In this document: positions 1 to 6,497 of the stretch, in pieces
Layout: each line of letters begins with the position of its first letter
How positions within the stretch are numbered: the first letter of the stretch is position 1
The notes under the pieces: generated by a model
Database searches by the model: none
What the model saw: only the letters and a program-made list of their open reading frames with translations
Told to the model about the DNA's origin: nothing
Assembly: GCA_002433065.1 (NCBI GenBank)
Contig: DJHK01000023.1
Location: 109,461 to 122,170 of the forward strand
From: Chloroflexi bacterium UBA6622
Lineage (GTDB): Bacteria > Chloroflexota > UBA11872
Length of the DNA stretch: 12,710 nucleotides
Reading direction: 5' to 3'
Made by a program: the position numbers and the translations under genes

Positions 1-509
1 GCAACGGCTCGCATGACCAGGTCGATGAGACTGCTGAGATCCGGAGAGGCGGTTGTCAATGAGGCGCCGGCCAACGTTGGGTTGGTTTGGGCAGCAGCTG
101 TTAGGGGGATTACAAGCGCCGCGATACCGGCCCCATCAAAGCAGGTTGTTGCAATATCAAGCATTCGCTTCGCAAGGCCTGGATCCTGACGGGCGAATGG
201 TGTAAGGACGTGAGGCCCTATCATCCGAAGGCCGGGTTCGGGACTTGCCATAAGTACTGTTGCAAGTGCCAAGGCGTGAGCAGTTCCCTCTTTATGCGTT
301 AGCAACACCTTCGCTATGGAGTGGCCTAAATGGGTTGCAGCTTGCGGGCTGATATACAGCATGCCCGGTGAGGCATAGTTTGGGTCGCGAGCGACTCTTG
401 ACAAGGATGTAAGTGCAGTTTGGGGGTCGCCGGAAGCCCATAGTGTGGCGATGGTTTCTCCAAGGGTTAGTAGAGCAACAGTTGCTTGGGACGAGTTTGG
501 GGGCGTCAC
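1..509 (-). CDS. Unrecognised helical protein, 3' end cut by window edge
   Basis: Reading the minus strand from a GTG at 509-507 gives 169 codons with no stop up to position 1, so this is the N-terminal part of a longer protein. The product is rich in Ala and Leu, probably mostly helical, and starts VTPPNSSQATVALLTLGETI. It has no signal peptide, membrane segment or cofactor motif that I recognise. An idea of HEAT-like helical repeats is only an impression. It lies about 50 bases downstream of the aldolase gene on the same strand, so co-transcription is likely. The frame stays open upstream of the GTG into the end of the aldolase gene, but no ATG, GTG or TTG is found there. The ribosome binding site is weak (AGG about 15 bases before the GTG). 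The coding call rests on the long open frame and protein-like composition. Confidence 0.6.
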   Translation of the reverse strand, partial: MTPPNSSQATVALLTLGETIATLWASGDPQTALTSLSRVARDPNYASPGMLYISPQAATHLGHSIAKVLLTHKEGTAHALALATVLMASPEPGLRMIGPHVLTPFARQDPGLAKRMLDIATTCFDGAGIAALVIPLTAAAQTNPTLAGASLTTASPDLSSLIDLVMRAV

Positions 510-559
510 ACGTGACCCGTGCCTAACGTGTCCGAAAGGATTGTGAGTCCAGGGCGTTA

Positions 560-1603
560 TTAAGAAGACGTGTATCGGTTGGCCATAGCTTGCATGGAGG
601 TATTGGGTACGGCACCTGCGTGCCCGGCCATGCCGAAGGCAGTCATGCGAGCAATGCATACGTCGGTCATTGCGTCTCGTGCTGGGGCCAAATATTTTCG
701 TGGGTCGAACTCGTCGGGGTGCTGCATGAGAATTTGTCGGACAGCCGCACTCATGGCAATCCGGTTGTCTGTATCGACATTGATCTTTCGGACCCCGTGC
801 CTAATACCCTCTTGTATTTCCTCAACAGGGACACCCCAGGTCTGACGCATCTGGCCGCCGTATGAATTGAAAAGGTCCTGTAAGTCTTGAGGAACAGAGG
901 AGCTTCCGTGCATCACGATATGGGTGTCCGGTAGCCTTCGGTGAATGTCCCTGATGCAATCCATGACGAGCACACCTGCGTCGGGTTTTCGGGAAAATTT
1001 GTAGGCACCATGGCTCGTTCCAATCGCAACCGCCAGGGCATCCACGCCGGTTTGTTTTACGAAGTCCTCGGCTTGTTCAGGGTCGGTTACGAGTTCGTCG
1101 CGCGACAGTACACCTTCGGCCCCATGCCCATCTTCTTTCTCTCCTTGCCCGGTTTCGAGGCTTCCGAGCACACCTAGCTCGCCTTCTACACTCACACCGT
1201 GCGGATGAGCCAGTTCGACGACCTCTCTGGTGACGCGAACGTTGTACTCGTAGTCGGACGGTGTTGCTGCATCTTCCAAGAGTGATCCGTCCATCATCAC
1301 GCTTGTGAAATTATGCTCGATAGCGCTTGCGCAGGTCGCGGGGCTGTTTCCGTGGTCTTGATGCATCACGATCGGGATCAAGGGGTTAAGTTCCACCGCA
1401 GCCAGCATAAGATGTCTCAGGTATGCGTCGTCCGAGTACGAACGGGCGCCCCGGCTTGCTTGAATGATCACCGGTGATTCAGTGCGGCTAGCCGCAGTCA
1501 TGATGGCCTGAATCTGCTCCATGTTGTTCACGTTAAATGCGGCTACGCCGTAATCGTTCTCAGCTGCGTGGTCAAGAAGCACGCGCATTGGTACCAGAGG
1601 CAT
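560..1603 (-). CDS. fba: Class II fructose-1,6-bisphosphate aldolase (CbbA/Fba type)
   Basis: This 347-residue zinc-dependent aldolase should cleave fructose-1,6-bisphosphate to dihydroxyacetone phosphate and glyceraldehyde-3-phosphate in the cytoplasm, or run in reverse in gluconeogenesis or the Calvin cycle. Visible family motifs are HQDHG at 81-85 (catalytic Asp83 and zinc His84), VEGELG at 139-144, GTSHG at 196-200 (His198), MHGSSS at 231-236 (His232) and KINVDTD at 273-279 for phosphate binding. The N-terminus, ending in DHAAENDYGVAAFNVNN, and the length fit the longer subgroup that includes CbbA, not the shorter GatY/KbaY tagatose aldolases. A second Met at residue 6 is a possible start, but the first fits the family better. 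The gene is divergent from nagA, and an unknown gene follows on the same strand. Use on fructose or sedoheptulose bisphosphate cannot be told apart from sequence. Confidence 0.93.
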   Translation of the reverse strand: MPLVPMRVLLDHAAENDYGVAAFNVNNMEQIQAIMTAASRTESPVIIQASRGARSYSDDAYLRHLMLAAVELNPLIPIVMHQDHGNSPATCASAIEHNFTSVMMDGSLLEDAATPSDYEYNVRVTREVVELAHPHGVSVEGELGVLGSLETGQGEKEDGHGAEGVLSRDELVTDPEQAEDFVKQTGVDALAVAIGTSHGAYKFSRKPDAGVLVMDCIRDIHRRLPDTHIVMHGSSSVPQDLQDLFNSYGGQMRQTWGVPVEEIQEGIRHGVRKINVDTDNRIAMSAAVRQILMQHPDEFDPRKYLAPARDAMTDVCIARMTAFGMAGHAGAVPNTSMQAMANRYTSS

Positions 1604-1655
1604 GAGTCAAATTCCCACCGACGATATGGACAGAAAAATTTCTGAGTCTTACTCG

Positions 1656-1683
1656 ATGATACTTCGGAACGACGTTTTTCCAA
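1656..1683 (-). promoter_or_regulatory. Possible sigma70-type promoter for the aldolase gene
   Basis: On the minus strand TTGGAA (1683-1678) is separated by 16 bases from TATCAT (1661-1656), close to TTGACA and TATAAT. The expected transcript start near 1649 leaves a leader of about 46 bases before the aldolase ATG at 1603. A weak inverted repeat (CCAAG 1680-1684, CTTGG 1698-1702) overlaps the -35 element and may be chance. No comparably good promoter was found for nagA in the same gap. Confidence 0.4.
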
Positions 1684-1821
1684 GTGACCTAGGGCTGCTT
1701 GGGTAACTGATGGGGGAATCGCACATGTGATTTTCTTTGGTGCGTGTCTGCCGATCACCTGCCCCAGAAAACGTCTTCTTCAAGGCTTGCATCCCAAGCT
1801 ACTGGCGAGCACTCTTGCCAA

Positions 1822-2964
1822 ATGAGTCGGTCGCTGTTGTTTAAGAACGTAGATGTGGCGAATGGCGGCGTGGTCAACGTTAACCGTGACGTCCTTGTCG
1901 TGGATGGTCGAATCGCAAGGAATGACCAAGCTTCGTCACAGGAGCATTCCAATGTTCTCGTTATTCATGGTCCCGGTCTGTTAGCGCCCGGGTTTGTGGA
2001 CACGCATGTTCACGGGCGTGATGGACTCGATGTCATGTGCCCGGGTGATCTCGGGCCATTGTCCCGTGTCTTGCTTAAGCAGGGCGTTACCGGGTTTCTG
2101 CCCACCATGATTTCTGCAAGTCCTGCTGACATGATGAAGGCGCTCCACGGAGCTCACGGAGATCCGGCTGGAGCAAAGATTCTCGGTGTTCATATGGAAG
2201 GGCCATTCCTGTCTCCCGAGCAACCCGGGATGTTTGATCCCGTGAAGTTTTCCAGGTTTGACATGGGGTTGTGGACCAAACTGTGCACAGTAAGCGCTGT
2301 GCCGATTCGGCTCATGACGGTTGCGGCTGAACGACTGGACCCGAAGGATCTGGGCGACCTGGTTGGTACAGGTCTTATCCTGAGTCTTGGGCATACAGAT
2401 GCCTTGTACGGCACTGCGAGTGACGTGTTTGGCCAAGGGGTCACACGAGTTACTCACGCCTATAACGCGATGCGAGGCTTTCACCATCGCGACCCGGGAG
2501 TTGTGGGAGCTCTTTTAGACCATGGTGAGATTGATGCGGAGATTGTGCTTGATGGACTTCATGTCCAGGCACCATCTGCTCGAATCTTGTTGGCAACCCG
2601 GACCCATGGTCGCATTGTCTTGGTTAGTGATTGTGTGCCGCCCGGGGGTAGACCTCCCGGCGCATATGAATGGGCAGGGAGGTCGCTTCAGGTGGACGGT
2701 GAATCTGTTCGTCTTGAGTCTGGCCAGCTAGCAGGTAGTGCGGGGACTATGGACGCGGCGATGCGTCGGGCTGTGGACTGGTTCGGAGTGTCAGTTGCAC
2801 AGGCCATCCAGATGGCATCGACCAACGCGCGTCTATCGGTGGGCTTAGCTGCGCAAGATATTTGCGTTGGTAGCCCAGCTGATTTGGTGCTGCTCGATGG
2901 TGATCTCAACCCGAGTATGACCCTCATAGACGGCGTGATCCGATGGCGTCGTGATGAACCTTAA
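1822..2964 (+). CDS. nagA: N-acetylglucosamine-6-phosphate deacetylase
   Basis: This amidohydrolase-superfamily enzyme should remove the acetyl group from N-acetylglucosamine-6-phosphate in amino-sugar catabolism or cell-wall recycling. Numbered from the ATG at 1822 (380 residues, close to the usual NagA length), it has the metal-binding DTHVHG with His62 and His64, HMEGPF with Glu126, LGHT with His191, THAYNAM with His212, DGLH with His247 and the catalytic Asp270 in VSDC. The C-terminal sequence (SPADLVLLDGD) is the usual return to the beta-sandwich domain. The same frame opens further upstream at a GTG at 1744, which would add 26 residues of unpatterned sequence. I prefer 1822 because family members begin right before the first beta strand (SLLFKNVDV). 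A related N-acetylgalactosamine-6-phosphate deacetylase (AgaA) is possible. No kinase or deaminase partner is visible nearby. Confidence 0.92.
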   Translation: MSRSLLFKNVDVANGGVVNVNRDVLVVDGRIARNDQASSQEHSNVLVIHGPGLLAPGFVDTHVHGRDGLDVMCPGDLGPLSRVLLKQGVTGFLPTMISASPADMMKALHGAHGDPAGAKILGVHMEGPFLSPEQPGMFDPVKFSRFDMGLWTKLCTVSAVPIRLMTVAAERLDPKDLGDLVGTGLILSLGHTDALYGTASDVFGQGVTRVTHAYNAMRGFHHRDPGVVGALLDHGEIDAEIVLDGLHVQAPSARILLATRTHGRIVLVSDCVPPGGRPPGAYEWAGRSLQVDGESVRLESGQLAGSAGTMDAAMRRAVDWFGVSVAQAIQMASTNARLSVGLAAQDICVGSPADLVLLDGDLNPSMTLIDGVIRWRRDEP

Positions 2965-3024
2965 CGTTGCGCGGTTGGCGATGGTGCGGCAGATTTAGGG
3001 AAGACAGAACGCTGTGGAACAAAC

Positions 3025-3029
3025 AAGGA
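3025..3029 (+). promoter_or_regulatory. Ribosome binding site for small membrane protein
   Basis: AAGGA lies 10 bases before the ATG at 3040. It supports this small reading frame as a real gene and favours the first of its two nearby ATG codons (3040 over 3046). Confidence 0.5.
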
Positions 3030-3039
3030 TCTCGAATTT

Positions 3040-3225
3040 ATGACCATGGGTTTGTGGGGGCGGATTCGAAGCTCGACCATTAGCTGGTTAGTGATCTCGG
3101 CTTTCTTTGTATTTCTAGATGTTGTGGACGGGGCACCCTACCCGTCTTGGTCACTGATTCTTGTCTTTACGTTTCTGCTATGGCCATTATTTTTTGCCGT
3201 TCGATGGATTTCACGCGGATTCTGA
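3040..3225 (+). CDS. Small two-helix membrane protein
   Basis: The 61-residue product has a short basic N-terminus (GRIRSS), a hydrophobic stretch at about residues 14-28 (SWLVISAFFVFLDVV), a short polar turn with Pro (DGAPYPSW), and a second hydrophobic stretch at about 37-56 ending in RWISRGF. This hairpin, with the PSW and LLWPLFFAVRW pattern, resembles the small '2TM' domain found alone or attached to bacterial sensor proteins. The likeness is judged by eye. It would sit in the cytoplasmic membrane, with both ends probably in the cytoplasm given the flanking Arg residues. It ends 31 bases before the next gene and is probably co-transcribed with it. Function unknown. It could still be a spurious frame, but the ribosome binding site and composition argue for a gene. 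Confidence 0.6.
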   Translation: MTMGLWGRIRSSTISWLVISAFFVFLDVVDGAPYPSWSLILVFTFLLWPLFFAVRWISRGF

Positions 3226-3243
3226 GGCACGTGACCACGTTCC

Positions 3244-3248
3244 GGAGG
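3244..3248 (+). promoter_or_regulatory. Shine-Dalgarno sequence deciding the 3257 start
   Basis: GGAGG lies 8 bases before the ATG at 3257. The open frame extends upstream to 3161 inside the preceding gene, so this site decides that translation starts at 3257. Confidence 0.75.
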
Positions 3249-3256
3249 GTAAGGCG

Positions 3257-3931
3257 ATGACTCAGACGAACGATGATGCTCCGCAACTGCTTGGGCCGGG
3301 CGGAGAGCCGATGGGTCCTTCAGGGGCGGCTGCTGCTGCGCCGAAAGAGGCGCCTGCAACGCAGGAAGATACGGGCGCTGACGCCGCCACGCCCGAGGGT
3401 CCGGCCTTCCACGTTTCTGCGGTGCTAGCCGTTCCGCCTCAAGTGACGATGGCGACGCTTGTAGCCATGATGAATCATGATCCTATGGAGGCCTATAAGC
3501 GTAGGCTAGAGGCCGCTCGTCCAGATTTTGAGCAGTCGCGCGATGTGCTCATTGCTGCGGCAGAAGCAAGGTTTATGAGTCAGGCGCCAGAGGGCGACCC
3601 TGATAAGTATGGGGCTGCCGCCATGCGTTATGTGGAACAAGCATTTATGGCGGAGCTTTGGGACATGTGTTTTGAGACGGTTTCGGGATCCCAGGTGTCT
3701 ATTATTTTTTCGTCAGCTGTTGGGGGTCCTGAGCATATCGCCAGTACCATCATGTCATCCGATGCGGAAGTTCCAGCCGTCTGGGTCACCACCCGAGCGA
3801 TTCAGTTGGGTGACAGGTTTGGTGTGTGGGCGGTACCGGTTATGCGTCAACAGGAGATGCCTGTGACGGTGCCATTAACTTCAGATAACTTCCACCACTT
3901 GCGTGTCACCTACGCGAAGGTCCAGGTGTAG
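3257..3931 (+). CDS. Protein of unknown function with disordered N-terminus
   Basis: I do not recognise this 224-residue protein. Residues 1-50 are rich in Ala, Pro, Gly and acidic residues (for example GPSGAAAAAPKEAPATQED) and are probably disordered. From about residue 51 a globular domain begins (FHVSAVLAVPPQVTMATLVA), followed by a helical segment around 75-140 (MEAYKRRLEAARPDFEQSRD, then AAEARFM and YVEQAFMAELWDMCFE) and a beta-rich end (SQVSIIFSSAVGG, VPAVWVTTRAIQLGDRFGVW, LRVTYAKVQV). There is no signal peptide, lipobox or membrane segment, so it is probably cytoplasmic. The start at 3257 is well supported by GGAGG. It follows the small membrane protein at 31 bases and ends 13 bases before the promoter of the tetR operon. 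Translation is convincing; function is open. Confidence 0.8.
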   Translation: MTQTNDDAPQLLGPGGEPMGPSGAAAAAPKEAPATQEDTGADAATPEGPAFHVSAVLAVPPQVTMATLVAMMNHDPMEAYKRRLEAARPDFEQSRDVLIAAAEARFMSQAPEGDPDKYGAAAMRYVEQAFMAELWDMCFETVSGSQVSIIFSSAVGGPEHIASTIMSSDAEVPAVWVTTRAIQLGDRFGVWAVPVMRQQEMPVTVPLTSDNFHHLRVTYAKVQV

Positions 3932-3944
3932 AAGTAAGTACTGA

Positions 3945-3973
3945 TTGACAGCGACCTGTTGCCGGGGTAAAAA
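3945..3973 (+). promoter_or_regulatory. Near-consensus sigma70-type promoter of the tetR-mqn operon
   Basis: TTGACA at 3945-3950 is a perfect -35 element. A 17-base spacer separates it from TAAAAA at 3968-3973, which matches four of six positions of TATAAT. Transcription would start near 3979-3981. It lies directly after the stop of the preceding gene and before tetR and the menaquinone genes. The TTG of the -35 is also in frame with tetR, so a gene finder could wrongly take it as the tetR start. Confidence 0.65.
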
Positions 3974-3985
3974 GACTGACCAGTC
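3974..3985 (+). promoter_or_regulatory. Putative TetR-family operator (inverted repeat)
   Basis: GACTG-AC-CAGTC is a perfect inverted repeat of 5-base arms around 2 bases. It begins immediately after the -10 hexamer and covers the predicted transcription start. That is where a TetR-type repressor usually binds to block RNA polymerase, and a tetR gene starts 16 bases downstream. A run of six T follows at 3988-3993, so the element could instead be a short terminator hairpin for the upstream gene. Binding is inferred from position and symmetry only. Confidence 0.5.
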
Positions 3986-4001
3986 GGTTTTTTATGGCGT
4001 G

Positions 4002-4634
4002 ATGGATCTACACTTACCGGGAGATGGGCGTAACGATCGTAAAAGCGCGACACGACGTGCTTTATTGGAAGCGGCGCTCACCGTTTTTGGGGAAAAGGGA
4101 TATCACGGTGCGGTGGTCGACGAAATTGTTGATAAGGCTGGGCGGTCAAAAGGCGCTGCCTATTTCCATTTTCCAAGTAAGGAAGCGATTTTCCGTGCCT
4201 TGATTCGTGAGCTTGGTAAACATCTCGTGGATCGGATTGAGCAGGAAATCGAATTGGCCGCGTCGCCTATAGAGCGTCTTGATGCGGCTCTGCTCGCGCT
4301 TATCGATATTTTTGTCAAGCATCGAACCTTGGCGCGTTTCGTGCTCTTGGAGGTTGCTGGTGCAGGTCGTATGTTCAGTGAAGACCTTATCTTCGTTCGG
4401 AAGCAATTTGTGCTTGTGATTGCCAGGCAACTTGATGCGGGTGTAGAAGCGGGAATTATTGAACCGTGCGACACTGCCCTCATCGCAACGGCTTGGTTCG
4501 GGGCGCTGAACGAAGTCGTTATCCACTGGTTGCATGAAGATGGAGCTCCACCCTTGCAGCAGAGCTATCCGAGCTTGCGGCAATTACTGCTGCAGAGCAT
4601 CACTATTGATGATGTGGCCCCGGTGGTGGTCTGA
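4002..4634 (+). CDS. TetR/AcrR-family transcriptional regulator
   Basis: The product is a 210-residue regulator with the usual TetR length and layout. The N-terminal DNA-binding domain starts at about residue 15 (SATRRALLEAALTVFGEKGY). Its helix-turn-helix runs from VVDEIVDKAGRSKGAAYFHF to PSKEAIF (about 38-64), where GAAYFHF is the family's recognition-helix signature. Residues from about 70 form the helical ligand-binding and dimer domain. The frame is open from a TTG at 3945, but that codon is the -35 box of the promoter. I chose ATG 4002; GTG 3999 is also possible. The ribosome binding site is poor. The stop lies 5 bases before mqnE, so the regulator is probably the first gene of the menaquinone operon and, with the palindrome over its own promoter, probably autoregulated. 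The ligand is unknown. Confidence 0.88.
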   Translation: MDLHLPGDGRNDRKSATRRALLEAALTVFGEKGYHGAVVDEIVDKAGRSKGAAYFHFPSKEAIFRALIRELGKHLVDRIEQEIELAASPIERLDAALLALIDIFVKHRTLARFVLLEVAGAGRMFSEDLIFVRKQFVLVIARQLDAGVEAGIIEPCDTALIATAWFGALNEVVIHWLHEDGAPPLQQSYPSLRQLLLQSITIDDVAPVVV

Positions 4635-4639
4635 AACTC

Positions 4640-5746
4640 ATGTTAGACGTCGACACGAAACCCGAGATTAGGTTTCGAGATCCGGCTCTGGAGCCGGTGT
4701 GGGACAAGGTGGCTTCCGGTGAGCGGCTAAGCGAGGCCGAAGGGCTGTCCTGTCTGGACACGCAGGATTTGATTGGCCTGGGTCGCATGGCTGATTTCGT
4801 AGCCCGTCGGCGATCGGGCAATCGTGTGTATTTCACGTTTAATGTGCATGTGAATCCGACAAATGTTTGTGTGCTGTCCTGTAAGTTTTGTGACTTTCAG
4901 GCTAAGGCTGGAGACAAGCACGCCTATGAGTTTTCGATCGAGGATATTGTGGGGCAAATACTCCCTGAGGTTCACGAGGTGCACATGGTCGGAGGACACC
5001 ACCCAACAATTCCGTTTGAGTGGTACGAAGACTTGATACGGACCATTAAGGCTGAGCGACCCTCGGTGCAGGTGAAAGCGTTTACAGCGGCTGAGGTCGA
5101 CTACTTTCACAAGCGATTCAAGTTGTCTGACCGGGAGGTTTTGACGCGGTTAATTGAAGCGGGTCTTGATTCGATGCCTGGTGGTGGTGCTGAGGTGTTT
5201 TCGGAACGGATCCGTCGAGAACTTTTTCTCGGCAAGGTGGGAGCCGACCGATGGATTGAGATTCATCATCTGGCTCACGAGCTTGGGTTGAAGTCAAACG
5301 CGACCTTGCTATATGGGCATATTGAGACTCATGCTGAACGGGTACAGCACTTGGTTCGGCTACGCGAGGCGCAGGACGAAAGCGGCGGGTGGCTATGTTT
5401 CATTCCATTGGAATATCAACTGGGGACCACGATGCTGGTGCCTCGTCAAGCCTCGCCCATCGATGACTTGCGTACCTTGGCCACTTCCCGACTCATGCTC
5501 GATAACTTTCCGCACGTTAAGGCGTACTGGGTTATGAGTGGAGAAAGCACAGCGTCGATCGGCCTTAACTTTGGTGCGGATGACCTTGATGGCACGATTG
5601 GCACCGAGAGGATTGCGCATGCTGCTATGGCGGATAGTCCGTTGGGGATACAGCGAGATCAGATTGTTCGATTGGTTCGCTCGGCCGGTAAGGTTCCAGT
5701 TGAGCGCAATGCGACCTACGACGTGCTGAAGGTGTATGACGCTTAG
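4640..5746 (+). CDS. mqnE: Aminofutalosine synthase (radical SAM)
   Basis: This enzyme couples 3-[(1-carboxyvinyl)oxy]benzoate to S-adenosylmethionine to give 6-amino-6-deoxyfutalosine in the futalosine route to menaquinone. The 368-residue product carries the radical SAM iron-sulfur motif with Cys77, Cys81 and Cys84 (CVLSCKFC), preceded by HVNPTN, then VHMVGGHHP at 114-122, KAFTAAEVDYF at 146-156 and SMPGGGAEVF at 178-187. The pattern NRVYF...NPTN, VGG.HP and KAFTA fits MqnE better than its paralogue MqnC, which has its own gene downstream. The usual VGGLHP appears here as VGGHHP. It lies 5 bases after tetR, and its last 11 bases overlap the start of mqnA, indicating coupled translation. A clear ribosome binding site is lacking. 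Confidence 0.93.
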   Translation: MLDVDTKPEIRFRDPALEPVWDKVASGERLSEAEGLSCLDTQDLIGLGRMADFVARRRSGNRVYFTFNVHVNPTNVCVLSCKFCDFQAKAGDKHAYEFSIEDIVGQILPEVHEVHMVGGHHPTIPFEWYEDLIRTIKAERPSVQVKAFTAAEVDYFHKRFKLSDREVLTRLIEAGLDSMPGGGAEVFSERIRRELFLGKVGADRWIEIHHLAHELGLKSNATLLYGHIETHAERVQHLVRLREAQDESGGWLCFIPLEYQLGTTMLVPRQASPIDDLRTLATSRLMLDNFPHVKAYWVMSGESTASIGLNFGADDLDGTIGTERIAHAAMADSPLGIQRDQIVRLVRSAGKVPVERNATYDVLKVYDA

Positions 5747-6497
5747 GATTGGCCGTATCCCATACCTCAATACGGAGCCCTTTTTCGCAGACGATCAGGT
5801 TCGCGAGGAGGCAGTTGCTAGCGTGCCTCGACGTATGGTCGATCTCGCGCTTAGTGGCGAGGTTGATTTGGCCCCGTTGCCGGTGGTTGCGGCGTTTGAT
5901 CATCCCGAAATGTTCAAGCCGGTCGGCGATATAGGTATTGCCACGATAGGTGCGGCTCGAAGCGTGTTGCTGTTATCAATGAATCCAGTTGCCGCCTTAG
6001 GAGCAACTCGAATAGGTGTTATTGATGAAACAGCGACCTCGGTCCGGTTACTGAAGGTGCTTCTGCGTTTTCGCTACGGTGTGGACAACTTTGTGTTTGT
6101 GGATCTAGATGAAGAGCCTGACGCGATGTTGCTGATTGGGGATCGAGCTTTACTAGGGCGACCAGAGCCACAGAGGTATCCACATGTCTTGGATTTAGCG
6201 GCGGAATGGCATGCGTGGACGGGTCATCCATTTGTGTTCGCGTGCTGGATGGTTCGACGTGGGGTCTTGCCATCGCAGTGCACGGAAATCATGGATTATT
6301 TTGAATCGAATCTGACCCGAAATCTTGCCGATCCAACCATCATCCATTCCCGTCGCCAGGACATGGAACTTTCGCCGGGCGAGGTTGAAACGTATATACG
6401 GACCTTTTGCTATCGCTTTGATGAGAAAATCTGGGAAGGATTTGAGCATTTCAAGGAACTCGACATGCGAATCAGCTCGGTCGAGAGTGTGGCTTAA
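5736..6497 (+). CDS. mqnA: Chorismate dehydratase
   Basis: MqnA performs the first step of the futalosine pathway, removing water from chorismate to form 3-[(1-carboxyvinyl)oxy]benzoate. The 253-residue protein has the periplasmic-binding-protein-like fold of the MqnA/MqnD family. Landmarks are RIGRIPYLNTEPFF at 4-17, GEVDLAPLPVVAAF at 41-54, LLIGDRALLGRP at 131-142 and DLAAEWHAWTGHPFVFACW at about 152-170, all typical of MqnA. The start overlaps the mqnE end by 11 bases, and its stop overlaps the mqnC start in TAATG, so the three genes are likely translated in a coupled way. No signal peptide is present, consistent with a cytoplasmic enzyme. Confidence 0.93.
   Translation: MTLRIGRIPYLNTEPFFADDQVREEAVASVPRRMVDLALSGEVDLAPLPVVAAFDHPEMFKPVGDIGIATIGAARSVLLLSMNPVAALGATRIGVIDETATSVRLLKVLLRFRYGVDNFVFVDLDEEPDAMLLIGDRALLGRPEPQRYPHVLDLAAEWHAWTGHPFVFACWMVRRGVLPSQCTEIMDYFESNLTRNLADPTIIHSRRQDMELSPGEVETYIRTFCYRFDEKIWEGFEHFKELDMRISSVESVA

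Noticed and set aside
941..1177. Plus-strand open frame inside the aldolase gene
   Set aside because: It lies antisense to a well-supported gene and has no family features.
1680..1702. Inverted repeat CCAAG...CTTGG in the fba-nagA gap, as an operator
   Set aside because: The arms are only 5 bases with a 13-base spacer, which is easily found by chance, and no regulator gene is adjacent.
1744..1821. N-terminal extension of nagA from a GTG
   Set aside because: The 26 added residues match nothing in the NagA family and there is no ribosome binding site before the GTG.
3161..3256. Upstream extension of the 224-residue protein
   Set aside because: It overlaps the small membrane protein gene, and the GGAGG at 3244-3248 points to the ATG at 3257.
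3974..3993. Intrinsic terminator (GACT-GACC-AGTC hairpin plus six T) for the upstream gene
   Set aside because: The stem is only 4-5 pairs and GG separates it from the T run. Its place right after a -10 box fits an operator better, though a terminator role is not excluded.
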